Shown one piece after another: positions 27,678 to 36,640 of a stretch of DNA of 64,000 nucleotides. Origin of the DNA: Bifidobacteriaceae bacterium. Lineage in GTDB: Bacteria > Actinomycetota > Actinomycetes > Actinomycetales > WQXJ01. The DNA lies in contig JAITFE010000030.1 of the NCBI GenBank assembly GCA_031281585.1, positions 1-64,000 on the forward strand, written 5' to 3'. Each line of letters begins with the position of its first letter. Positions within the stretch are counted from its first letter, which is position 1. Under the pieces are notes generated by a model. That model worked only from the letters and a program-made list of their open reading frames with translations, was not told the origin of the DNA and did no database searches. The translations under genes were made by a program, and so were the position numbers.

Positions 27678-29150
27678 GTGTCGTCAACTATGGATGGTTT
27701 GTCGGAGGCAGGGCACCAGAAAGACAGCGGTTCGCCGCCGGCGCTTCGGGCCGGTGTGTGGTACACGGCAACCATCGTCTTTACTCGTGCATCGGGCCTA
27801 ATAACGGTTCCACTGTTCGCCCGACTACTGACGAAGGAAGAGTTTGGAACCTATTCCAATTTCGTAGTCGTTGTTCTGATTGTGGGAATACTCACTGGTT
27901 TTCGGGGTTCCTTGGCGATCCCTCGAATGAAGTTGGATCTGGGAGGCCAAATTGACCGCTTCTGCTTCTCAACCCTTGCCTTGACGTCGATCATTACGCT
28001 AGTATGCTATGGGCTTTCGCTGTTGTTCAAACAGGCGATTATGGGGTTGCTGGGCTTGAGCGAGATCTACCTGCACATTATGTTTGTCTATCTGCTGGCA
28101 TTTCATGCATTCGAGATTATGGCCTCTCGCGCTCGGGCATTCTACCGATATAGGCTGTTCGCGATCTTGAGCGCCGGCTCGACGCTCGGCGGCGCAGCGC
28201 TGTCGTTAGTGTTTGTCGTGTTCTTTCGAGACCATCTACTCGGGCGTACGATTGGGCAGTACCTTCCCGGAACTCTAATTGGTTTTGGTCTCTATGTCTT
28301 CCTGGCAATTAAGTCGAAGGGAATTACTTTCAAATACTGGGGCACGGTTGCGGCGCTATGCCTGCCGTTGGTGCCAAATGTCTTGTCGCTCTATGTGTTG
28401 AGCTCTTCTGACAGAATTATGATCACGGCATATTGGGGTGCGGCGAATACGGCGCTGTACGCACTGGCCGCTAGCCTGGCGAGTATTGTAGGGGTGCTGT
28501 TCCACGCTATGAATGACGCCTGGTCACCTTGGCTATTTGAAAGGCTCAGCCTTGGCGCCGCGGGTATCGTACGAAGGGCGTCAAGCGAATATTTCCTTGT
28601 ATGTATGACCTTGTGTGTCACCGTGATTCTGCTGAGCCCGGAGGCAATTGGGCTGCTGGGGGGCAAGTCTTTTCAGGATTCCCTTGGGTTGGCACCCCCG
28701 CTGATCGTAGGCAGTCTATTTCAGGCTTCCTATGGCCTGTACGCCAATTTGCAGTTTTATTGCAAGAAGACTGTAGGAATCGCGGTCGGATCGGTGGTGG
28801 CCGCGTCTGTGAACTTGGTGCTCAACCTGATACTGGTGCCGCAGTTTGGTATGTACGCGGCCGCGTATGATGCTTTGGTTGGCTACGGAGTGCTGCTGGC
28901 AGCGCACTATTTGCTGGTGCGACGCTTGGATTACCATAGGGTGTATAGCGTGAAGGTGATTGTGGGAGGCACCGTAGGGTGCATCGGATTGATTCCGGTC
29001 GCCTTGTGGTCGTACGACCACGTCGTGTTTCGATTCTGTCTCTTGGGCACCCTGGTTGGGGGGAGTGCGGCGTGGCTCGTCACACGGCGCCGGGCGCAGA
29101 GAATGGAAGATGAGGGACAGGGCGGAGGAAGGATGCGAGAGGAGATTTGA
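27678..29150 (+). CDS. Wzx/MATE-type polysaccharide flippase
   Basis: This protein of about 490 residues has 12-14 hydrophobic helices spread through its length and belongs to the MOP flippase group. It should flip the undecaprenyl-linked repeat unit across the membrane. Features include the N-terminal GLITVPLFARLLTKEEFGTY and an asparagine-rich helix LVLNLILVPQFGMYAAAYD in the C-terminal half, both usual for Wzx proteins. GTG at 27678 fits the AGGGG site; ATG at 27690 is possible. Its GC content is low for this genome. Confidence 0.88.
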   Translation: MSSTMDGLSEAGHQKDSGSPPALRAGVWYTATIVFTRASGLITVPLFARLLTKEEFGTYSNFVVVVLIVGILTGFRGSLAIPRMKLDLGGQIDRFCFSTLALTSIITLVCYGLSLLFKQAIMGLLGLSEIYLHIMFVYLLAFHAFEIMASRARAFYRYRLFAILSAGSTLGGAALSLVFVVFFRDHLLGRTIGQYLPGTLIGFGLYVFLAIKSKGITFKYWGTVAALCLPLVPNVLSLYVLSSSDRIMITAYWGAANTALYALAASLASIVGVLFHAMNDAWSPWLFERLSLGAAGIVRRASSEYFLVCMTLCVTVILLSPEAIGLLGGKSFQDSLGLAPPLIVGSLFQASYGLYANLQFYCKKTVGIAVGSVVAASVNLVLNLILVPQFGMYAAAYDALVGYGVLLAAHYLLVRRLDYHRVYSVKVIVGGTVGCIGLIPVALWSYDHVVFRFCLLGTLVGGSAAWLVTRRRAQRMEDEGQGGGRMREEI

Positions 29151-29279
29151 CGCCGTTTGGGGGTATTTCTGACATGCGTGGCGGTTGAAGGGCGACTGCC
29201 TGTTTAATTGAGATGGGCGCAGACGGTGAAGCGTTGGAATGGGGTAGGTTGAGGTTGATTGCGGTCAGCGGGGAGGAAT

Positions 29280-30530
29280 TGGTTCATGAACTAGACTGGC
29301 GGCGTGCAGGGCGCAGATGTGGCCGCTAGGGCTTGGACCGAGAGCCGAGGAATGGTTGATGGCCAACGGTATTTGGATGGTTTTCGCGTGACACGACCCG
29401 ATCTCAACCACTCGGGCGGGGCGGTTCAGGGCTTCGTCGCGGGGGTGTCTTTGCTGGCAGATGGGAGGCTCGTGATCCGTTGGTTGCCGATGATCTTTGC
29501 CTGTCTTGGCGTAGGCGGAGGGAAGGAGCTTGGTCCTTTGGGTGGCGGAGATTGCGGCCACGGCTGGAGAGGCCTCGGGGACGTGAGCTCTGGAGTGGCC
29601 ACTGCCGTAGACCAAGTGGTGTGCGCAGAGGTGTGTAGCGACGTCCAAGGCTCCGCCCCTCGAGGCGTTCGCTGGTGCCGAAGCGGTCGTGCGGGGGGAG
29701 CAGATGGTGATTCCTATCTCGATTGTGCCCTCGGCTTTGGTGGTGGTCATCCGGCGACCTTGGAGAATCTGGCAGCACCACGGGATGTCGGCCAGGTCTG
29801 GTGTGGCACCGGCTTACGCTATGCCGGTGGCGTTCGCAGAGTGGCTCGGCACCGTGGGACGGCGCGCACTGGTCTCCCACGACGGCGAACTCGCAAGCCC
29901 GTCCAACGGCAAAGGCAGGCCGCGGTTGACTCTCAGACCGTAGTGGGGACCGTAGTGCCCGATCGGCCGGACTGCACCGACCAATGTGCGTATTGTTTCC
30001 AATGGCGAGATGGCTCCATGCAAGTTGAACAAGGAGAGCAGTTCGCATGCAGTGGTCACTTCTTTGGTCTCCGTGCCAATCACTACTGGTTTGACGGCCA
30101 ATGCGGAGCCGCAGGTCAAACCACCGGCCAGGCACTGTGCGTCCTCAGTGTGGTTCTTCGCACCCCTGAGCGTCTTCCCTTTGAGACCCACGACCGCACG
30201 ACCGTCTGCCGATGTTCGCCCTACGGACGCCCATCCCCCGAACGGCGCAGACAGGACGCAGACGTTCGGGGTGCCGAACAACTCCAGGACTGCCAGCTTG
30301 AACAGGGCGCGACAGCCCGACCCCAAGCGCTCCCGGACTTGGGCTCCCGTGCAAGTCGCTCACTCCGTCATTGCCCCCAGGAGCTTGGCGCGCGCCGAAA
30401 CGTCGTCGATTATCAGGACCAACGCGGTGGACAATCCGGGGTTCACCGAGTGCTGAGGGGACAGGTACGCGATCGCGTCAAGAGCACGGACAAGATTCCG
30501 GGCGTGCAAGGATTTAGGATCGGCTTGGGG
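29280..30530 (-). mobile_element. ISAs1-family transposase relic
   Basis: The minus strand carries a decayed ISAs1 transposase. The block VGLKGKTLRGAKNHTED near 30155-30205 matches the family's AIDGKTLRGA core, followed by ETKEVTTACELLSLFNLHGA and, after frameshifts, a stretch like the family's ITSL..VRGHW C-terminal region down to about 29550. An in-frame TGA stands where the family has the W of AIGEW. Several frames are needed to follow it, so it is dead. It lies between the flippase and polymerase-like genes. Exact ends and inverted repeats were not identified. Confidence 0.6.
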
Positions 30531-30835
30531 CCCGCCCAGCCGCGAGAATGGCTCTGCTCGCGGGATTCAGCGAGGGTCCCGGCGAGAACATCACTCTTGA
30601 TCGCTGCGGCTAGGGCAATGTCTTCCCGCCGTCCCGAAAGGCGTGTCGCCATCAAACAAGCAAGTCAGCATGTCCCATCACCGGATTGGGAGACGTCCAG
30701 GGATACGGTCTCTTTTGTCGCAGAATGCCGAAAGCAAGGTCATGCGCCCGTCGCAAAGGCTGATGGAAGCTCCCGTGCGGCACTCCAATGGGTCCACTAC
30801 GGCAAAGCGAACGCGAGCGAGAAGACGGTGGCGCT

Positions 30836-32134
30836 GTGAATGCCTTCTTCCCTGGCACGCTCGGCCTCGGGCTATTCCTAGCATGTGCGGTCGGCCTGGG
30901 GCTGCTGATTCTGTGGTGGTCTCGGGGGTCCGTCAACTCTGCTCCGATAATCGGTCCGCTTCTCTCAGGGATTGGGCTCGGACTCACGGTTGCCTGCGTC
31001 CGACTGGTCCTCGCGCCAACTTTGCAGGCGGATGAAATAGAGTGGAACCGTCTCGCTATCGTCGCCGCGAACGAGCTCATGGGCACAGGTGAAGAATACT
31101 CGGCCGGCTCTCAGCAGGGCAAAGATGGCTACGCCTGGATTCTTGGCGGGGTGTACGCTGTGTTCGGACCAAACGCCGAGTACGCTGTGATCATAAATCT
31201 GCTGGCAGGCATGTCGTCGGGAGTAATGATCGCGCGAGTCGCCGAACTGATAGGTGTCGAAGCGGGTCTCTCTGCGAATTCGGTGGCCGGAGCGACGAGG
31301 ATTTCGGCCCTTATGATCGCAGTTTCTCCGGTGATGGCCTATTGGCAAGCTTGGGTACTGCGCGAGACGTTGACTGTCTTTGCGATTTCGCTGGTGGCAC
31401 TCTGCCTGGTCAAATCGTTGGTCGGGGTTGGTCGGGGGAACCTCGTCGGCATGATCTTCGGCTGTTGCCTAATCTATTGGCTGCGAAGTCAACTTGCTCT
31501 TGCGGCAGCGGCGGCCTTAGTCGGCTCGTGGGTGGTCGCAGCAGCCCAACGGAGCAAGCACAGAGCACTGTATACAACCGGGGCGCTTGTGCCATTGGCG
31601 GCCATAACAGTCGTGGCACAACGGTTCGCTGCGTCGGCTTTTGAAAGGGACTCAGATAGATTGGTAACAGTCATCACCGCTCTGTCGGAAAATGCGAGTT
31701 CGGGATTCTTTGATGAGCCGACGGGGAAGATTGGTCTTGCCGAGATGGTGGTGCATACGGGTCCGCGCGTCCTGGCGGGGCCATTTCCATGGGAATGGCG
31801 GATTTCCCCGAGTATGGTCCTTGGCGCTGTTGAAGGCTTCATCTGGCTTTTGACTCTAATACTGGCCGTACTCGGCACAACGGCGGCACCCCGATTCGGC
31901 GCGTATCGGGGACGGACGGCGGGAGCGGTTGCGGGTTTATGGACCTTGGCGGGGGGACTCTTGTGCGCGTTTACAGTCACTTTGGGTAACTATGGCATAG
32001 TTGCACGAATGAGGCCGCTCGCTTGGTGCTGCCTGGTGCCAATTGCGGCCTACTCCATCGCCATGCGACGTGCGAAACGGTCCTCTTCAGCGCTACCTGC
32101 CGCGCGGAGCGGACGGCGGTGGCCAGTTTCCTGA
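30836..32134 (+). CDS. Multi-pass membrane protein, possible Wzy polymerase
   Basis: This 432-residue protein has about ten hydrophobic helices. A longer non-helical region (about residues 255-320) between later helices resembles the large outer loop of oligosaccharide polymerases. There is no motif that proves function. Its place after the flippase in a locus otherwise lacking a polymerase makes Wzy the best guess. GTG at 30836 begins just before the first hydrophobic stretch; an upstream in-frame ATG at 30788 would add a polar leader. It converges on the GT4 gene at 32154. Confidence 0.65.
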   Translation: MNAFFPGTLGLGLFLACAVGLGLLILWWSRGSVNSAPIIGPLLSGIGLGLTVACVRLVLAPTLQADEIEWNRLAIVAANELMGTGEEYSAGSQQGKDGYAWILGGVYAVFGPNAEYAVIINLLAGMSSGVMIARVAELIGVEAGLSANSVAGATRISALMIAVSPVMAYWQAWVLRETLTVFAISLVALCLVKSLVGVGRGNLVGMIFGCCLIYWLRSQLALAAAAALVGSWVVAAAQRSKHRALYTTGALVPLAAITVVAQRFAASAFERDSDRLVTVITALSENASSGFFDEPTGKIGLAEMVVHTGPRVLAGPFPWEWRISPSMVLGAVEGFIWLLTLILAVLGTTAAPRFGAYRGRTAGAVAGLWTLAGGLLCAFTVTLGNYGIVARMRPLAWCCLVPIAAYSIAMRRAKRSSSALPAARSGRRWPVS

Positions 32135-32153
32135 CCCGTCCCGCCTAGAGTGG

Positions 32154-33323
32154 TCAGGCGTTGCCGATTGCCTCGGCATACGTGGCGCGCATGATGCTGT
32201 CCACCACGGACTTGTCGAATCTTAGGGCAAGCGAGCGGTTGTGAACCTCGATTTCGGCTCGGTCATGCGCAGCACTATTGAGAATCGCTTTGATCCCCTT
32301 GGCTACCTGCTCGGGTTCAAGTGGATTCGGTACGAGATAGCCGCTCCTTCCGGCATCCATGTAGTCCTGAATGCCTCGCACGGCGGAGCCTACAAGCGGT
32401 AGTCCGGATGCCATGGCCTCCAGGCCGAAGACTCCGAGCCCCTCTCGAAGTGAGACGCTAATGGCAATGTCGGCAGCAGCAAGGTATGGGACAATATCCG
32501 ATTGAAAGCCTTGTAGATGTATCTGTCGAGCAATCCCGAGTTGACCTGCTAGCCCGAGAAGATGGCCGCGTTCAGAACCGGTGCCGCATATGGCATAGTG
32601 AAGGTTCTTCATACGAAGGAGGCTGACGGCTCGAATGACAGTGGCATGGTTTTTGTTGCCGTTGAGTTCACCTACGGACAGCAACAAGTGGTCATCTGAC
32701 CCAAGACCGAGGTCGCTCCGTACGGCCTCTGCGAACGTTGTCGGGGAGGGCGTTGAGAACCGAGAACAATCGACGCCCACACCAGGAATGCGCACCACCT
32801 TCGTCGCATGCATTTGGCGCCGAGCCAAGCTCTCGTCCTCTTCGTTTACGGTTAGAAGAACGTCCGTGAATCGGGAGAGGGATCTTTCTAAAGGGTAGTA
32901 GATAAGCCAGTTGCGTCTCGGGCCTCCCTTCATGAAATGGAAACCGTGCGCTGTATACAGGATTCGACGGACTCGCCCGCGCAGAGCGAAACGGGACAGG
33001 GCTGAAGCGGCGGGTTGGTGCGTGTGCAGAATGTCGAAACGCCTGGCGCGCTGGAGTTCCCGTAAGGATCGCACCACGTCGCGCGCGCCCTGCAGACTTC
33101 CTGCGCCGCGTTCAAAAGCGATGTGGTGGCAGGGCACGTTGATCGCGGCGAGTGCGGCTCGGAACTCGTCATAGGCCTCGCGGCTCATCTCGCCAGTCGA
33201 TTCGGTGTTAGTGGCGACCTCAACGTCGCAGCCGAGATCCTGGAGGATGGCTAGATTTCGCATGTTGAAGGACCTGATCATGGATGGTGTGGCCGCAACC
33301 ATGAGGATTCTGGGGCGAGTCAT
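32154..33323 (-). CDS. GT4-family glycosyltransferase (PglA/CapM-like)
   Basis: This 389-residue GT-B enzyme has the N-terminal start RPRILMVAATPSM, the acceptor loop YTAHGFHFMKGG near 125-137, and the donor motif SLREGLGVFGLEAMASGLP near 290-308 (EX7E). Relatives in bacillosamine loci add the second sugar to lipid-linked di-N-acetylbacillosamine or similar. ATG at 33323 overlaps the stop of the HAD gene (ATGA). The gene ends the minus-strand arm of the locus. Confidence 0.87.
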   Translation of the reverse strand: MTRPRILMVAATPSMIRSFNMRNLAILQDLGCDVEVATNTESTGEMSREAYDEFRAALAAINVPCHHIAFERGAGSLQGARDVVRSLRELQRARRFDILHTHQPAASALSRFALRGRVRRILYTAHGFHFMKGGPRRNWLIYYPLERSLSRFTDVLLTVNEEDESLARRQMHATKVVRIPGVGVDCSRFSTPSPTTFAEAVRSDLGLGSDDHLLLSVGELNGNKNHATVIRAVSLLRMKNLHYAICGTGSERGHLLGLAGQLGIARQIHLQGFQSDIVPYLAAADIAISVSLREGLGVFGLEAMASGLPLVGSAVRGIQDYMDAGRSGYLVPNPLEPEQVAKGIKAILNSAAHDRAEIEVHNRSLALRFDKSVVDSIMRATYAEAIGNA

Positions 33324-34093
33324 GCCGCGCTCGCCGTGCCGTTTGCGCCGGAACCCCAAGATGCAGAGGTTGATGTGCGCTGTCCGCCTAGCAACAACCG
33401 GGCGAGTTGGTGTACCGATGCCGCTTCTTTCAACCGCAACTGGGGAGGAGACTCGATTCGCTCATGGAGTTGGCCAGGGAAACGAACGCGGATGCAGTCC
33501 CAGCCACGGGCGATCGGAGCGTTGAAGTCCTTCGCTGGATTGTCGCCCACGTATACCAATCTTGCTGGATCAAGCTCGACGCTCTGCTCAACGAGTGCGA
33601 AGGCTCTAGGATGCGGCTTCCAATAGTCCGCTCCCCAAAGGTCAGTCAGAACCACTAGATCAGCATAGTGGCCTAGCTCCAAGGCTTTGGCTTTCGCGTG
33701 TTGGGAGGTCAGGGGCCCGTCGCTGATGATCGCTGTCTTGAGCCCTCGTCGCCGGAGGTTATGGATCATCTCGGCCATGCCCTCAATCATTTGCAGCCTG
33801 GGTGGGTGGCCACGGTATTGGGCAACCAGTTCCTCGACAGTCCAAGATCTGCCGATTTGTGGAAACCTCTTCAAGAGCGCGTCGAAATGGTCGAGTCGGA
33901 CGCCGCGCTGGAATCTACCCCACATGAATCGGTAGATCTCGTGGGAGGTGACACTGCTGGTCCTATCCAAGGGATTCAGCGAATCATTGCTGACCATGTC
34001 GGCGATGAACCGAAAACCGCTTGCGACGTAGTCGCGCTCCAAATAGAGGGTGTCGTCGAGGTCGAAGACCACGCCTAGCGGACTTAGGTCCAC
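33320..34093 (-). CDS. HAD-family hydrolase
   Basis: This 257-residue phosphatase has motif I DLDDTL (residues 11-16), motif II IISDG near 124, motif III KPHPRAF near 159 and motif IV VYVGDNPAKD near 179. It partners with ATP-grasp and glycosyltransferase genes in many polysaccharide loci, where its substrate is unknown. Here it overlaps the 3' end of the decayed ATP-grasp gene by ten bases and the GT4 start by four, so it was part of that operon. Confidence 0.85.
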   Translation of the reverse strand: MDLSPLGVVFDLDDTLYLERDYVASGFRFIADMVSNDSLNPLDRTSSVTSHEIYRFMWGRFQRGVRLDHFDALLKRFPQIGRSWTVEELVAQYRGHPPRLQMIEGMAEMIHNLRRRGLKTAIISDGPLTSQHAKAKALELGHYADLVVLTDLWGADYWKPHPRAFALVEQSVELDPARLVYVGDNPAKDFNAPIARGWDCIRVRFPGQLHERIESPPQLRLKEAASVHQLARLLLGGQRTSTSASWGSGANGTASAA

Positions 34094-35138
34094 AGCGGCC
34101 CCGCTGCAAAGTGCTCCACGTGGAAGCGGCTCATGTGCAGGCCGCGAACATAGGAGCCCAGTTCCACTTGGATCGGGCGACCTTCGAGATCGGCGACTAT
34201 CCAGTCCGTGTACCGGCCGCCGGCGGCATGGGAAAGGGGGTAGCCGCCGCCGAAGCGCGGATTCACCTCAGTAAGCACTGGACCAGTATCGGTTATGAAA
34301 GCCTGAAGAGTCACCGGACCGCGCCCGCCGCCCGCTGAGACGGCGTTTAAGTGCAAATTCCGGGTGTTTAAGACGTCGATGAGCCATGAGCGCAAGTCGT
34401 GGTCGTCAATGGTCACTCCTTGGATGGACTCTCCCGCCAGGGTTCGGATTCGGCGGCGGGGCACATAGTGCACCACTTTGCCGCCGGAAGAAATGAGGGC
34501 GTCCACAGTGATCTCCGGGCCTTTCAAACACTCTTGGATGACGGGCTGGGGCACAAGTGGGAGCAGACCCTTCACACCTTCCCGGTTCGTGTAGAACACG
34601 TGTCTGCTTGCACTCCCGTGGCGCGGCTTGATCACAATGTCGACGGTCGCGTTATTGAGCCGGGGTACGTCACGCTATTGAGCCGAACGCGCGTCACCGA
34701 TTTGAGCCACCTGCGATGCCGTTGACCTCCTCCTAAGCCTCCTGACTGCCGTGAACGGTGGTGGCTCAATAACGTGACACCGACCGGCTCAATTCACTGA
34801 GTGTCGACACACAAAATCCCCCCGGCGGCCCCCGCCAGGCTTGGCGAAAGCCCGGCCAGAATGAATAGCTCAGTGTCGATCGTGGGTGCCAGGACGTCGA
34901 TCCGGTAGCGTTCCACGCCAGCTAGCAACGCGTCCGCGTAGTCTGATGACGTCACCGGAGGCAACCTGAGGTGTCGGTCCGCGAATTGAAGTGATGGGGC
35001 TAGGCCGTCAACATCGGCGGCCACTACCTGGCCGCCTGAAGGCTGAACTGCCTCGGAGAAGGCCCTCACAAGGCCCACCCTCCGCCCGGCGCTAGTCAAG
35101 AGCACGTTAGTCAAGATGCGGACCGCGCCGGAACACAC
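34084..35138 (-). pseudogene. CarB-type ATP-grasp protein, disrupted
   Basis: The N-terminal part (35138-34794) reads TNVLLTSAGRRVGLVRAF to PTIDTELFILAGLSPSLAG. The C-terminal part (34635-34084) reads KPRHGSAS to EVNPRFGGGYPLSHAAGG, carrying the ATP-grasp metal-binding E and N residues. About 55-65 residues expected between them are missing. A 172-bp mobile element sits at the join, and even after removing it and one target repeat the two halves are in different frames. The gene therefore carries both a deletion and an insertion. The original enzyme probably ligated a group to a sugar or peptide. Confidence 0.8.
34638..34809. mobile_element. 172-bp non-autonomous IS21-like element (MITE) with 5-bp target duplication
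   Basis: Both ends begin TGTCGAC. Each then has 9 bases, ATTGAGCCGG, 5 bases, GTCACG, one base and TATTGAGCC, so the inverted ends match in sequence and spacing over about 47 bases. The repeated GTCACG-N-TATTGAGCC boxes are the arrangement seen at IS21-family ends in actinobacteria. CACAA occurs directly outside both ends (34633-34637 and 34810-34814), a 5-bp target duplication. There is no transposase gene inside. It interrupts the ATP-grasp gene. Confidence 0.85.
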
Positions 35139-35346
35139 TGAGGGCGACGACGGCTGGTTCTCGGAAATGCGCGTCTAGCAGATCGTTGGCTCGCTCGAAC
35201 ACCCGTGGAAGTATCCGGACGAGGGGCACCAGGTTGGTTTGAGGGTGCGGGGCGGCATCTGGACTGACGCGCGCGCGTGGCGACGGTCGAAGAAAACTCG
35301 ACGGCGGAAGCCTCTTGCAGTTCGATACACCAAGTATTGCATGGGA

Positions 35347-36021
35347 TCAGAAGCAGTCGATACTGCCGTGGGGGAGGGGGGCTTCCTTTGCCGGTACTCC
35401 CTTGACCATTGCTCCGGCGGGCACGTTTCTGGTCACACATGAGGCGGCGCCGACAGTCGCGTTGGCACCGACGGTCAGACCCTGGAGGATGACTGCGCCA
35501 GCGCCTAGTAGAGTGCCGTTCGCGACATGAACCTCCCCCGAGACTATTGACCCGGGGTTGGCGGACACGAAGTCTTCCAATACGGAATCGTGTCCTATCA
35601 CCACGCCAGGATTGACGTGGACAAAACGGCCCAGCCTGACGTTGGTCGACAGGTTCGCCCCCGCGCAGATGACGGTGCCAATTCCGATCTGGCTGCGGCT
35701 GCCAATCAAGGCGGAGGGATGGATCAGCGCTGGGGAGAACACCCTGCGGCCGACCTTTTGGGCGATTGCCGCCCGCGCACCTGGAGAGCCGACACCAATG
35801 ACCGCCTGGGTTTCGCTGTCCTCGCTCAGCCAGCGGTCAATTGGGCCGAGCCACGCTATGGCCCGGTCTGCTAGCCGTTCGAGCGCTTCTTCAGATGGCG
35901 CGTCATCGACCACCCCGACCACGGTGTGAACCGGTTTGGGTGTGGCGCGGTTGATCGCTTCGATCACGTCCAGAGTTTCGCGGCCAAAGCCGCCGGCGCC
36001 AATGATGACAAGTTCAGCCAT
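35347..36021 (-). CDS. PglD/NeuD-type sugar O/N-acetyltransferase
   Basis: This 224-residue enzyme has an N-terminal Rossmann-like UDP-sugar-binding domain (GAGGFGRETLDV, 8-19) and a left-handed beta-helix with hexapeptide repeats (about 100-205). The histidine in VVIGHDSVLEDF near 143 corresponds to the catalytic base of PglD. It would acetylate the C4 amino group of a UDP-4-amino-sugar made by the adjacent aminotransferase. It overlaps the sugar-transferase gene by eight bases. Confidence 0.88.
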   Translation of the reverse strand: MAELVIIGAGGFGRETLDVIEAINRATPKPVHTVVGVVDDAPSEEALERLADRAIAWLGPIDRWLSEDSETQAVIGVGSPGARAAIAQKVGRRVFSPALIHPSALIGSRSQIGIGTVICAGANLSTNVRLGRFVHVNPGVVIGHDSVLEDFVSANPGSIVSGEVHVANGTLLGAGAVILQGLTVGANATVGAASCVTRNVPAGAMVKGVPAKEAPLPHGSIDCF

Positions 36022-36640
36022 CGGTCGCCTCCGGCATGAACTCGGGCATGGTGGCGTGGCCGCGGGCGGCGATCCCGGCTCTGCGGAGAACCATCGCCAA
36101 TGTGCGGGCCAAGATCACAATGTCCATTTTCCATGAGCGGCCGTCTACGTAGCGGACGTCGAGGCGAAGGCGCTCGTCCCAAGATATGTCGTTGCGGCCG
36201 TTGACTTGGGCCAGCCCAGTCACGCCCGGACGCACCTCGTGGCGGCGGGCTTGGGTTGCCGTGTAGCGGTCTAGATATTCGACCAAGAGCGGTCGGGGGC
36301 CCACCATGCTCATGTCGCCGCGCAGCACGTTCCATAGGGTGGGCAGTTCGTCAAGGCTGGCGGCGCGGAGTGCCTGGCCGAGCGGAGTCAGACGGTCCTC
36401 GTCGTTGACCAGGCCGTTCGCCGGGTCTATCGGTTTCATTGTGCGGAACTTGCGCAGCCTGAAGACCTTGCCATTGCGACCTGGGCGCAATTGAGCGAAG
36501 ATCACCGGTTTGCCCAAGCGCGCGCGTACCACTGCAGCCACTGTGGCGATCACGGGGGAGAGGACCAGGAGGCCTGCTCCCGACGCCGCGATGTCGAAAG
36601 CCCGCTTGGAGATCTCATAGGTTCGCAGCTGGCGTTTCAC
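36014..36640 (-). CDS. Undecaprenyl-phosphate sugar-phosphate transferase (PglC-like)
   Basis: This 208-residue monotopic phosphoglycosyl transferase has one N-terminal hydrophobic helix (about 16-38) and the conserved core RPGRNGKVFRLRKFRTM, then SLDELPTLWNVLRGDMSMVGPRP near 98-120. It transfers a sugar phosphate from a UDP-sugar to undecaprenyl phosphate and so starts the repeat unit. Its short length is that of PglC rather than the larger WbaP type. GTG at 36640 overlaps the aminotransferase stop (GTGA). Confidence 0.9.
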   Translation of the reverse strand: MKRQLRTYEISKRAFDIAASGAGLLVLSPVIATVAAVVRARLGKPVIFAQLRPGRNGKVFRLRKFRTMKPIDPANGLVNDEDRLTPLGQALRAASLDELPTLWNVLRGDMSMVGPRPLLVEYLDRYTATQARRHEVRPGVTGLAQVNGRNDISWDERLRLDVRYVDGRSWKMDIVILARTLAMVLRRAGIAARGHATMPEFMPEATDG

